This document shows, one piece after another, positions 25,401-37,579 of a DNA stretch of 64,000 bases. Within the stretch, counting starts at the first letter, position 1. Every line of letters begins with the position of its first letter. The stretch is from Eucalyptus grandis (lineage: Eukaryota > Streptophyta > Magnoliopsida > Myrtales > Myrtaceae). The notes beneath the pieces were generated by a model, which saw only the letters and a program-made list of their open reading frames with translations, ran no database searches and was not told where the DNA came from. Both the position numbers and the translations under genes were made by a program. The DNA is taken from NCBI RefSeq assembly GCF_016545825.1, contig NC_052621.1, positions 7,526,199-7,590,198 of the forward strand, given 5' to 3'.

Positions 25401-26301
25401 GGCCCGAGGGCATACCGGAGAGCGAGGCGGTGAAGGCAATCCTGGATTGGCAGAGGAGGACGATGGAGATGATGTACACGGACATTGCCCATGCCCTCCA
25501 CAGGAAGGGGGTTGCAGCCACTCCTAGAGATTACTTGACCTTCTACTGCCTTGGAAACAAGGAAGCAAGGAGGGGCGGTGAGCCGGTTCCTGAAGAGCAA
25601 CCCGCACCAGATAGTGACTATTCCAGAGCCCAGCAAGCAAGAAGGTTCATGATCTATGTCCATTCGAAGATGATGATAGGTGAGTGAACCGGCATTGAGC
25701 ACTAAATTCTCATTCATTGATTCAGCGACCGATGAACTTTAATCAGATCGCGTCGGATTTTTTTTTATTTTATGAAGGTGCTGATTTGTGTCCCCTTTTC
25801 AGTTGACGATGAGTACATAATCGTCGGATCGGCCAACATCAACCAGAGGTCCATGGAGGGCGCCCGGGACACGGAGATTGCAATGGGGCGTTCCAACCGA
25901 AGCATCTGGTGACTCTCTAAAGGGCCGCCTAGGGGCCAAATCTACGGCTTCCGAATGTCCTTGTGGCACGAGCACCTCGGCCATACAGAGGATATTTTAC
26001 TCATCCGGAGTCTCTGGAATGCATTCGAGAGATGAACGATCTCGCTGAGCGCCGTTGGGACTTCTACGACGAAAACTTCGGCGGAGACTTGCCGGCTCAC
26101 TTGCTACGTTACCCGATCGAGGTCGCCGAAAATGGAGCCGTCAAGCCCTTGCCTGGGTTCACGCAATTTCCCGACACCAAGGCTCCAGTCTTGGGAGCAA
26201 AATCTGATAGATATCCTCCTATTCTGACGACTTTAGAAGATGTATCAGATGCAAACATCGTTTGCTGTAGTGACAATGCTCTATTGAGCACCCCAAATTG
26301 A
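22410..26301 (+). pseudogene. Phospholipase D, alpha class (alpha3-like), frameshifted
   Basis: Hydrolyses phospholipids such as phosphatidylcholine to phosphatidic acid at membranes, activated by calcium through its C2 domain. Exons: 22410-22526, 23805-25679 and 25803 to about 26235-26301, with in-phase GT-AG borders. Exon 1 gives the C2 start LLHGVLNVEIFDIDRL; exon 2 continues it (YLYASVDLGRARVARTR, CAHLISQITLTIKDDDPVGA). The first HKD motif is HHQKIVVVD, preceded by TMFT; the second is HSKMMI plus [18 protein letters not shown] across the exon 2/3 border. GGPREPWHD and [10 protein letters not shown] are also present. Frames change near 23870, 24770, 25118 (an extra C in a C run), 25893, 25911-25920 and 25992. 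The usual PPILTT ending is read through because of one extra T at 26232-26234. Both catalytic motifs are intact. The alpha3 assignment is from recalled family features. Confidence 0.85.
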
Positions 26302-28955
26302 CAATCATCGACCTTTACTAGCTTGCAAAGCACAAAACTCGTTTCATAATGCATAGTATGATCGAATAGTTAGCGATTCTCGACACGATGAGCAGATCGC
26401 CGCCACCGCCACTACTACCGCAAGAACAGCCTCGTCACAAGCTCAAGCAGGTCTCCGGCGGCATGGCCTAACTTTCTACCTCCTCCACCTCTCCCTCCGT
26501 AGTGAGCTTCCGAGCCATGTGTTGGCTTTCTCCATCAGGGCCAGCCAATGCATGGCTGCTCGCGGCGATGGTGCCTGCAGCCATGCGAGGTCGGCCGCCC
26601 GCCGAGACCTCAGCACCCGGACCTCATCGGCGATCGGAGGCAGCGCCATCTCTCTCTCTTAATCCAACTTGCGCTATCAGTCCATTAAAATTTGTTTTTT
26701 TTTTAAATTTTTTTCCTAATAATTTTGCTAATCTGAGTCTCATGGCCGAGACGAGCCTGAAAGATGAAACTGGTACACGTTAAAAGAGTTCGGAAAAACG
26801 AATCGAATAAAATTAATTAAAAATCAAAGTTCAATGATTAAAAAAGAGCACGAACAAAAGATTATCCATAAATCAAGAAAAGGAAGAAATCAAAAACGGC
26901 TTCGACAGCGACACAGAAGGTACCTTAATCTTTCTTCCCTTCCGACCCCAAAAAAAAAAAAAAAAAGAGTCTTTCTTGCAGAAACCAGTGACCACGGAGG
27001 CCAGCGAGCAGACTCGAAGGGGAAGACGAAGACGGAGGCGAGAGAGAGAAGGCGGCGGACAAGCCTACGCCATGCTTGAGGTACTGGGCGAAGCATCTTG
27101 ATGTCGGTCCTTCCCTCTCGTTTATAAAGCCGCAAAATTTAGGGGAAAGTTATGGGTGTTCTTGGTCCTTTTTCCCTCGTGGGTTCTGTTGTTGTTCGTG
27201 CTTCGTGGCCGGAGTGGACTCGAACATCATCGGAAGTGAAGAATCGTTTCTGGGTTTTGATTTAATCCGATGAAGATGGTTTAAGGTGTAATCTTTTTTC
27301 CGCAGGGTCGCGAGATCTCTGCCTTGGGTTCTACCAGAGGGTCTCGAGCTCGAGGGTTGTAGCCGTAAATGCAGCTCTGGGGACGCCTCCACCTTCCATC
27401 TGTCAAATTCTTGCATGCATGGGGTGAGCTTCTTTTGCTCTCTGGGTTTGTGCTCGTTCTCGAGAGATGTTTTCTTGCTGGGCAGATTTTATTGCGGGAA
27501 TTTCAGATATGCAGGGGTCATGATGCCCGTTTACTGTTCAAACACACTCGGTTGAATGTGATACTTTGTAATCCTTCTTTGTAATGTGGATTATTATTCA
27601 TTTTTGATACGTTTCAAAAAAAAAAAAAAAGTTTTGGGATTCTTTGGTCTCAGTTGGGGCTAGCTTGAAAAATGTAGAATGATAATTAGATTGCTTCTAA
27701 GGTGGAAAAAGTAGAGAGTTTCATTTCATGAGGTTTATCCGTATGAGTTTCACGTCACCAAAAAGGTTTCTTTGAACTGATTGATAAGTGTTATATTCCG
27801 GGCTCGATATGGCTCACATATCGGTTTTATTTCGGTTTTATTGGTTCAAACCTATTGAGAGTATCTATCATCAGATTCTTGAACTTGGGCTCTTCACTCT
27901 TTGTTTCTTGTTTGCAACTTTTCGGCTCCAGCAGAGTTGCTTTCTTTCTGGTTCCAGGAATCTTTTATGCACATTGATATGCTCTTATTGGGAATGTTAG
28001 TTTCTTGTTCTTAACTTCCTGGGCAAAACGAAGTGCATGTTTGCAATGCACACTCTAAGGTTGCTTTGCAGCTGGTATGGAATCCTTTTTGTGCTTGCTT
28101 GTTCAGCAAGTGAAAGCTTTCAAGAGTTGTGAACGTTGTAAATCTATGTTTAATAAGAATCTGTTTTGCCTTTCATAGTTGCCATTCTTCACTTTAAAGC
28201 TTTCGTATCTGGTTGCCCTATCTGGGAGTCCTTTTTCCTTCCTTTCAGGATTTTGTGAGGTTGATGCATTTTAGAGATAAATGCTGTTCGATTTCTTCGT
28301 TAGATAGATATTTTCGAAGGAGAAGTGGCTGCTTGTTTTTAGGAGCCTATTTTCGTATTCTTGCACTTCACGTAATGGAGAAGTTTAAGGAAAGTTTCAA
28401 GACACTTTTTTAATGTAAGGAATTGTCTTTATAAGTATTAGAGGCGAAAGAATTGTATTTTGAGATGTTAGCATCTGCAAAGTTGACGTGCAATTTTTTT
28501 GTCTTTTTCCCCTTGGGTCAGTTGATCTAGGTAATTTTGACTTGCCATGCATTGAGATTAACATTTAAAACTGTTAACCAAGTTTTTAAGGGCAGCCCTG
28601 GTGCAAGAATTTTCCGGAATGCGTAAAGTCCAGGCAAAGGCTGGACCAGTTTGGGTTGAAGATATGCGGCCTTAAGTTGTGACTCTTTTTTTTGTTTGCA
28701 ATTGTGTCAAATAACAGGAAGGCAAATTTAGCTAAAATTCTTTCATACTTGGGACATCATTTATTTGATGGAACATTTATCGCACTGGAATACGCTTTCA
28801 TGGTGAAATGCTGGTATCTAAACAATTACTAGTACTTGATGATGGCATAGTTGCTCTCATAATCTTTCTTTAGTTTGGTAGTTGATGGAGCATCAAGTTG
28901 TTTTAATCCAGTACTAATACTAATCATTTTTTCGGTTGGACCTGATTTGTAACAG
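26302..28955. other. PLD 3' flank, unassigned DNA and probable leader of the DUF4050 gene
   Basis: 26380-26680 is GC-rich with no recognisable protein. From about 26960 the sequence turns GA/CG-rich and then resembles a transcribed leader with introns (an ATGCTTGAG/GTACTG-like donor at 27072). I could not identify the first coding exon of the DUF4050 gene. The rest is AT-rich intron-like DNA. Confidence 0.35.
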
Positions 28956-30870
28956 AGCAGAGGCTGTCTCGGATGCTTTACTAAACCTGCATCAATTATC
29001 TCTGTGGATGATCCTTCAAAAGATACCAAATTCAAGGCCAAGCAGTGAAGAAACGATTCTTTGCAGACAGCTCCTCGAGCACTTGCTCTTGTGAAATGGA
29101 TAAAAGTGTTGCACCTTCTCAGATAAGTACATCCTCCATCAGCACATTAAACCAGATCCTTGATCCTCCTCACAGCGACACTGGTGAACCGAGCAGCAAC
29201 TGAGTTTGTAAATCCACGGCAAGTCTGATTGCTTCATGCATTATTTTGTTTAACATATTGGAAACACCTTTGGCTTCTCATTGTGAAGATGTTAATTAGT
29301 ATGTAATGTCTTCTTTCTTTTTGGTCAAAATTAGTATGTGATGTCATGCAGTGGTAATTTAACTGTTTCTAGAGGTTAATGGTTTCTTGGGCATTACTGG
29401 AATGTACTTCAGAATGTTAATTTAAACTTCTCTCTAATTTGGGTACATGAGTAATCTTCCATGAATATCGGTGGCATGCTGGTTCTTATATACCTTGTCA
29501 CCTGTACACATAAACTAAGAGAAATTATACGAGTCCTTATTTTTGTAATGAGGTAGTTTTTTAGGCAAAGCATATTGTTATCTCCAATTCCATTCCTATG
29601 TCATCTCCATATGCTCTTTTTTTGGGTTTCTAAAGTTTGTTGGTTTCTATGCTCTTATGGTGAGTATTTTGACATGGTCAGCCTGGTAAATTCTTGATCT
29701 ATGACATTTTTGATTGGGAGTTGAGAACAGTACAGTCATTATTTTAAAGAAGAAGATGCTCTCTTTGATATTGGTCTGGTTACTTTACTTGACCGCTTAA
29801 AACAATTTACAGGGCCTTACATTTGATCTCTTAGCTTTTGCATTCATGCAAGTTCTTTTTTTCCTTTTGTTTATGCTTTTCACTTGAGCAATTTGCTGGG
29901 GCAGGCCTTCTTCTGTGGAACCAGACAGGCCAGCAATGGACTGCAAATAAGGGAGCTCAGAATCACAAACAAGTCCATAAACCTAAAATCAGGTGAAATA
30001 GCTTTTATCGTCATCTATTATGACATAGTCACTCTGATGAAACAATAAGTATATTATGCTGTTGATAGCTTCCTTGAGGTCATTTATCTGTTCGAGATAG
30101 GACCTTTGTCTAGGATCAAAGTTACAGGATTCAGTGAACCTAAAGTAAAGCAGAGCCTATGCTTAACTCGTTTTGTAAGGTAGAAATTAGGTGGTAATCA
30201 TTGGAATTAGCTGTCACGTTGCTACATCCAGCTCATACCTTATTATTCACTGCTGATTATGGTCTTATTTAAGCAAATCAACACCATGGAGAACCAGTCA
30301 AACTCCACTAAGAGACTTGATATTTGATTTTAAGTGAGCATGTCATGCAGTTGAGTAGATGATGGACCTGTTCGTCTAGGCTCACATCCATAGTAATCGG
30401 TCTATGTCGAGGGATATACTGTCCATGCTTAACTCCAAGTATACAGAAAGGAGTAAAGAGTACCAGTTACAAGAATTAGGCTTGTGAGCTAGTTCAAAAT
30501 TTTAAATCCGTTTCAAAAACGTCCAAGCAGCTCTTTGAGTATCTTGTCTCGGGCGCAGGTCACTTGTATCCTTACAATGACGTTCGCATGAAAAAGCTTC
30601 GTGAGTTTTGCTCTTTTCCCGAAGTTTATTGCTGAAGGACTGAATTTCAATCACCAACATTTTTGTAGCTGGAATGCGACACAGAGCCTACTCAGGACCA
30701 GCAAGCCTTCCCACAGCCCATTCCACTTGCAGTAAGTCATTTTTAAGGAGAAGATGTTTTCTATTTCTCACTGGCGTTACAAGTTCGTCGGCCCTGATTG
30801 CTTTTGGATCGGATGGCAGGAAATAATAGATTTTCTAGTCGATGTCTGGGAGCAGGAGGGCTGCAGTTGA
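28956..30870 (+). CDS. DUF4050-family protein, N terminus not found, indels present
   Basis: Uncharacterised plant protein family. Exons seen: 28956-29218, 29905-29992, 30669-30731 and 30820-30870. They encode GCLGCFTKPASIISVDDPSK, a Ser/Thr-rich linker, EFVN then GLLLWNQTGQQW, the WNATQSLL motif, KPFPQPIPLA-like sequence (one T short), and the C-terminal EIIDFLVDVWEQEG followed by a stop. This order is what I remember of the family. The 29219 intron has a GC donor (CACG/GCAAGT). One-base indels lie near 29045 (a G missing), 29215 (a C extra) and 30707 (a T missing). The start lies upstream, probably in a small exon. Biochemical role unknown; I do not assign one. Confidence 0.6.
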
Positions 30871-32116
30871 CTGTTTAGCAATTTCGGTAATATCAGCATT
30901 CTGGGCTGCTTGAGAATTCTATCATGCGAAACCGCATATCATTGTGTTGCGCATTTGACTCGACTGAATGCCCGGCTAGTCATGTGCACAGAGGGCTTGG
31001 ATGTATTACCTGCCGGGCATCCACAGGAACTTGCAAATGTGTGGACGACTGAACAAAATGTTTGTGTTCGTGTCGTCATGGATTCAATTACCTTGTTTTT
31101 AGGCCCTGCAAACTTCTTTATTGATGAAGGTCTAAGCTTACATTAAACATTAACAAATTATTCAAAGCCTGAACAGGCGAAAGTGAATAATGCCATGGTA
31201 CTTTGGTATATCGCCATCGAATTAGAAGAATTATCGACAACGCTAGAAATAAATTATTGACAACACTGACGAAAATGAACCTGCAGAAACATTCCACGGA
31301 CGCCAGCCGAGAACTCTTTCATGAAGCTCCTTCAAGATTCACGATCCATCAACCCCTAACACCACTCCATTGTTATTTATATAATGTGAGGAAAGCATTA
31401 AAAGGTCCTAAACCTGTTGTATTAGTATCAATTCAGTCCATAAATGTGGCGAACTTTTGGTTAGTGATTTTCGGTTAAAATTAAATAATTGACTTAATTG
31501 TTACAAATATAAAAGATTTAAGACTAAAATTACCTCAATTGAAAAGTTTAGGATTAACACAATAAGTTTAGAACTTTTTTTGGTGTTTTCTCATAATGTG
31601 GAGTGCCAAATGCTCACATATTGAGCCGGCGGTTCTGCAAAAATATTCACTAATGCCGGCCAGAACCTCAAGATTCACTATCCATCAACCTGACACCAAT
31701 GCAATAAATTTAGGACTTTTATAACCTTTTTTATGCTATTAGAGTACCAAACACGGAGCGATCATCACATATCGAGCCAGCGGTTCGACTGGTGTCGGTT
31801 TCCTGTGCCCAGGCCGGTTCAAACGCGAAGCATGTAGCACTCACGCGGTTGCTTCTCGGAATCTAGATGTGGGGGGGGCCTAATTTCAGCAATGTCCACG
31901 TTAACAGCAGCGAAAGGGACGGGCGATGGAGAGATGCATGAACGAGGGGGCGATGGACCCCAGTTGTCTTTCCCACTGATGGGGATAAGAAAGGGAGGCA
32001 GGTCCTTTCCAATTTGAAATGCTGAGGAGCTCCATTCCATGTCCCGCCTGACTTTTTCATCTGTTCAGTTCGTCATCCACGCAACGGTGGAAATTACAAT
32101 GTGAAACCGTGTCTTG

Positions 32117-32148
<32 letters not shown>

Positions 32149-34460
32149 TTGGCAGGATGATGTCTAATTCCAGACATGGTCTCCTGTTGTGTTGGACTTG
32201 GGACAAGCAAGTTCGATTCATTGCTTGCAGAACTACATTTAGGCTGACCTTGTTACGCTTAGCGACGCGGAAACGTGATCTCTGGCATTGAAAGTCTGTG
32301 TGTTCAGGCTGTATTAGCTGGAAAATTTCAAAAGGAAACGTCACAATTGCTATAACTGTGGACTTCTTTTCTTCCATTTAGTGAACCTTTTGAAATTTAT
32401 CAATTTATTCATTTCGGCCAAATCCTAAAATGACCTGAATGTCACCATCTTGTGATGATTGATATAGCAAACTGTGAAGACAATTGAAAATGACGAAAGA
32501 AAGTTTGTCTTTGAAAGGTTATTATCACAACCAAAGAGACCAAAAGAGAAAGCGAGGGAGAAAGATTGAAAATGGGTGCCGTAACTGGTGGTGGCGATTG
32601 GCATCACGATGGCAAGTGACAACAACGGCCACATGGAATACGAGACGCTACTCAAAGGAAGTAGAAAGAAGGAAGAAGAAAAGAAAATTTAACAAGGGAA
32701 ACGCGTTTCAACCATTAAAATTTAACACGTCGATGTATCGACATTGGGTTGCATTACTATCTCAAAGTATAAGGTTTTAAGACGTAAGTTCTATCCCTTC
32801 AATTCAAAGAATACCAATCTACATCAGGATATCAGACTTAGGCTTTAGAAATATCAAGTAACAGGATCCACTTACATATTTTCTAACATATACAAACAGC
32901 TAATCACCAATCTCGATTCCCTATATTTTTTTGTATCCTTCCACTTGAGCCATGTTATGCCTGACTGAGCTCCTCTTAGCTTTCTTCTTGGTCATTCGAA
33001 AGGACGGATAGTCTAACCAAAATAAAATAAAATAAAAGCGCAGAAAACTGTCTAAAGAAGAAAATATAAATTTCTTATTTCGCCAGAGAGAAAATCTCCA
33101 AGTTGGTCATGCGAATTTGGTTAAGAAAGACTGACACGGAAGAGGATGCATGCATGTAGTGAAAATGGCATGATGGGGTTGGCCGTGATAGGTCTGTGTC
33201 GATTTTAGATTGCCATGATTCTTAATCTAATACAGACTGGCTTATGCACATAAAATTTATCTAAGGGGAACAAGGAAATACATTTTATGCTTGAATTTAT
33301 TCCAGGTAGTCTCAACTTTCTCAAGGGGTAATACTTTTAGCTTGATTTTTAGAATCTTGCCCAACCTGATGGATTCCACCAAATTGGATGGCACTATCAC
33401 GTCCTCCCTGAATGGGAAACTTTCATTCAAATAAGTTGAAAGTACACACGTCCTTCTGACTGCCTCAAGACATTTCAAAAGGCAAAAATGCGAATTTCAT
33501 TTTATTTGAATCCTATTCGTACTTTTTATTGAAGCCATGGACATAACTGTGCCTAAGACTATCGGATCAAGAGGATTCCTTTTGTTTGTATGTGGAAGAA
33601 AACAAAGTTATAAAGTATTGACTGATTCCTTACAGAGGCATGATCGAAAAAGATTCACAAACGGGTGTTCATTTACAGCTTGCACATTTGCCAAATATAA
33701 AGTCTAAATTCCTCCACTATCTGTTTGACATTATTGCCAATAATGTATTTGACTTAAAAACATGCAATTTTCATCCTTACTATGTTATACATGAGCTCTA
33801 GAATTCTTTATTTGATCCTTCTTCCCATTTTCATCATCAACAGCTACTGTTTTGAAACTTTCTAAAATAAATTGATGTATTTCAAGGTACTTTGATGAAT
33901 CTATTGTCTTTTAATTTTTCAATAGTCGTATGGACTCAAAATTTGTGGTTTTTGTCTATTTTCATAATGGTCCCAGATAGATGGGGTAAACTGACATGAA
34001 ATCTTTGATGTGAAACATTAAAAACTCAAATGCCAATTAGAAATCTAAATGAAATTCTGGGCAATAAGTGTACTTTAATCCCTCGATAACTTCAGTTGTG
34101 CTGCAAAATGTGGGAAATATATTGAAATCTTCATTATATCCACTTGAGAGGCAGCCACACAATTTGGGAGAGAGATCCAAGGAATGAGACAAGTTAGTCT
34201 CTTTCTCGATGTTTTATCTATGAATTTGATTGGTAGTTACTGTTAGTTATTTTCTTGGCTATATGGATGCTAGGGCTCATCTGATCCTCCAAAAGAGATG
34301 TGGTGGCAGCCTCTCAAGAGGTTAAATTTATGAAAGATCCTTAATCCTTTTTGTTAGTCATTTTGATGTGATGTCACTGATGCCTAGGTTAGGGTCCATG
34401 AAGGGTGAGATTATCAGTATTATCTTCTTGCATATGTTAAACTAAATTTTTACCTTGCAG
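30871..34460. other. 3.6 kb without a gene
   Basis: DUF4050 3' flank followed by AT-rich DNA. I searched for RCC1 repeats or a FYVE finger that would complete the PRAF gene downstream and saw none. Includes the CT run at 32117-32144. Short frames carry no recognised domains. Confidence 0.5.
32117..32144. repeat. (CT)n microsatellite
   Basis: About fourteen CT units in intergenic DNA. Confidence 0.9.
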
Positions 34461-36249
34461 GTGGAAAATCTAGCCGCAAGACCCAACTACAAGAGGTTGA
34501 GCTTGAGCGACAACTAAACAGCTGAAGGAGGCAATAGCCTTCACAGAAGAGACTGCAAAATGCAAAAGCGGCAAAAGAAGTGATCAAGTCACTTACTGCC
34601 CAAGTAAGTCCGCAGTTTTTTGGTGTGTAGTTGTCTATAAGATTAGCCATTGCATAAGGTATACACTGAATAATGATGGAGTTGAAGATATCAGTATCTT
34701 GCATTACTTATGAAGTTCTGCTTCGCATCTGTATTGATTGTTGCTTCTGTTTCTGTCTGTATTCTGTCTCCTAATTAAATGAAGTGTCAAAGTCAAATAC
34801 TTTTTTTTTTTTGTTAGCTGCTTTGGCGATATGATAGAGTAGTCTTCGCCTTTTCGTAAGATGCCAACTTTTGACCTCATCGTAGTGATGTGTTCCGACT
34901 GCTGCGTATATTCCGATAAGATGTCCGGTACTTGTCAGGTGTCTCAAGTCATCATGCTGAGGTCTACTGAATCTTTCTTCTTTAGCTTTATAGCTGTCCA
35001 GTTTGAAAGGTGAAACGGCAGGTTGAATGCACTTTTAATGCATATTCTTAGAAACTGCAAAGTTATGAGCTTGGCTATTGGATGTTTATTTTTGTGATGG
35101 TTCTTATTACCTATTCCCTCTTGGCCTTTGATTTTGACGGCCAGCCTTTTTATCTGCTATATAAGTTCCAGTGAGTAGCTTACAGCAACTAGTATTGCCT
35201 CAAACAAACTGTGGGACATTTGGATGGAGTTTATGCATTGATCTTATTAGCAGTTATCATCCATTGCTCTTCAACTGTTGCCATGTTTTTTCACCATTAG
35301 TGGAATTCCTCTCTCAGGGGTTTTTGATTCGAGTTCCTTACTTATGTTTTCATTGTTTTATACCATTTGAACAGTTGAAAGACATGGCTGAAAGGCTGCC
35401 ATTGGGAACTGCCCGAAATGTTAGATCCCCCAGTTCTACTTCGTTGGTCTCGCCTGCTGCTTCTGATGACACTTTCCATACTTCCATGGACCGGTTGAGT
35501 GGTCAAATCACATCTCAAGAGCCAGATTTAAACATATCAAACACTAGTATCCTTCCGAATGGGTCAAGCAGTTATCACAGTTCAAGTCATAGCAGACAAG
35601 TGAATTCAGAAGCAGTTAGTAGAAACAGTACTAGAGGTAAAGAAAGTGAATCTCGCTCTGGAAAGTGAATGGGTTGGAGCAAGATGAGCCTGGTGTCTAT
35701 ATTACCTTTACCTCCCTGCCTGAGGTGCTAAAGATCTAAAGCGAGTTCCGCCAGGTACCTCTTCATTTTATTTATGGAAAGGAAGTCTCCTATTCTCTAT
35801 GCCTTCAGCATAGGAAAGTGCCATTGAGTCTGCGTATGTTTTAATCTGGGCATCCTAGTTATGCAGTCAGCTTAAATCTGGTTTGGAGCTTCTGTTCAGA
35901 ACATAAGATAATTCCTTGGTTCATTTGGACGTCAAGTTCCTGCTCATAGAATGGAACCATCTTAAAGAAGGGATCTGTCTCGTTTTTGAACTAGGTTTAT
36001 TCTTGTTAAAGAGTGGAGCTCTGCCAGTTCTTTACCCTTGTCTGCTCATATTATTATAATTGAACTATTGTCTTCTTAATAATCTTTCCTTTCAGATGTT
36101 CAAGGACTGAACTATTATATTTGCATGCAAATTGGGCGCTTTAGTGAGAAACAAGCGGAACAATGGTGGCAGAGAACAGGGCAAGGGTATACGAACAGTA
36201 CAATGTGCGCACGATTGACAAGTCAAGCATTGCTGGAAGTGAGGACTAG
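34461..36249 (+). pseudogene. 3' end of a PRAF-type (PH/RCC1/FYVE/BRX) gene
   Basis: PRAF proteins carry a PH domain, RCC1 repeats, a FYVE finger, a coiled coil and a C-terminal BRX domain, and act at the plasma membrane. Only the last exons are here. Exon 34461-34603 encodes VENL then QLQEVELER, QLKEA and AKEVIKSLTAQ (coiled coil). Exon 35375-35754 encodes LKDMAERLPLGTARNVRSPS, a Ser-rich linker, then EQDEPGVYIT and AKDLKRV of the BRX domain. The last exon, near 36140-36249, encodes RFSEKQAEQWW and ENRARVYEQYNVRTIDKS. At least five one-base indels interrupt it, and the acceptor before RFSEKQ is not clear. No RCC1 or FYVE exons exist upstream, so this looks like a truncated copy. Confidence 0.65.
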
Positions 36250-37579
36250 GCTTCACTGAGACACAGATATCCATTAGCCACGTAAATGAGAAGGTAAGTT
36301 TCCCGGAGTTTAGCTGCATTTAGGTCATATTCATCGGCACGAATTGGCTCTCTTATTGTACATAGAGTGCCAATCATAACCGGGCGGGTATAGAGGCAAG
36401 ATTTAGAGGGGTTTGGCGTGTATTTTGGTTTTCCTTTTGTCGATGCGTTATTTGTCCTAGATTTCTTTTTACCTGGGTCACCGAGATATTTTTTTTCCCC
36501 CTGTTAGTGTGAGTTGCCTTGGGGTTGAGGGTTGAGAATTGTAAATTCTTGGTAGTTGCTGGGTCTTATTGAAAAGCAGCTACTTTGTATATTCATAAGG
36601 AAATATATCTTTGAAGAAATTGATGTTTTTGGTTCATAAAATTTAGTTCCGCCTCGTTTGGGTTCTTTTGCCTATCCTTTTGAACCCGACCACCAACTCC
36701 TGAGTGCTTGATGTTTTTTCCAAGTGGATCGGCGGAGGGATGCCGACAGGTCTCGTTCGGTTATCTACTATATATTTCATAAATTTTAAGGTTGGGATTG
36801 CTGCACATTGGTCTCCTGATCTCATTTTTTGCTGGAGAAATGGGGATCTATATGCTACCATGTATTGCCTACCAATTATTAGTTGGGGTAATTTGATTGA
36901 TGAATTTGAACTATTCACTTTCAGTATTGTCGCGAAGTCAAAACCTGAATTTGAATTAGGATTAATATCGAAAAATTCAAAATTAAGAAATTTATGATAA
37001 ATTGATCTAACATTAATTTTAACCACCAAAATGCTAAATTGGTATATTTATAATGAATTAATATCATGAAAAATCAAAAAAAAATTAAAATTTTAAATTG
37101 GTATACTTGTTAACTATTATGTATTACATAATATAGTAATTTTGATGGAAAAATTTATAAAAGGTAGATTTATTGTAAATGTATTAGTTTTTGGTAGTAG
37201 AACTAATCACTCTCCACCTCTTCAGTTGGTCAATCCGTCGCAAAGTTTTGTAACAAAAAACTTTATAACAAAGGTGGTAATATTTTACCTTTTACCAAAG
37301 AAAAAAACAAAGGTGGTAACTTCTGCTTGATGGTCGCGATGATTTAAGTTCTTCGAATCTTCTCATGACCACTCTGGGTCTTATGAAATGCCGGAGGATA
37401 GATCCTTTCACTTATGTGTACCTTCAAATTGCTGTCGGCTGTGGGTCACCAAAAAATACAAACAAAGGTGGTAATCAGAAGGGGCAGTCGCTCGACACGA
37501 GAGATTTAACTCCTCATACATCGCGATTTCTCATGCAAACCTCCGACGCTGTTCTCGTTCTCCGAATCGCCGCTTTGGA
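36250..37579. other. intergenic, no gene seen
   Basis: AT-rich; probably includes the PPR gene's upstream region near 37480-37579. No recognised feature. Confidence 0.5.

Noticed and set aside
24986..25717. Minus-strand frame of 243 codons inside PLD
   Set aside because: It is the shadow of the GC-rich PLD exon; no domain.
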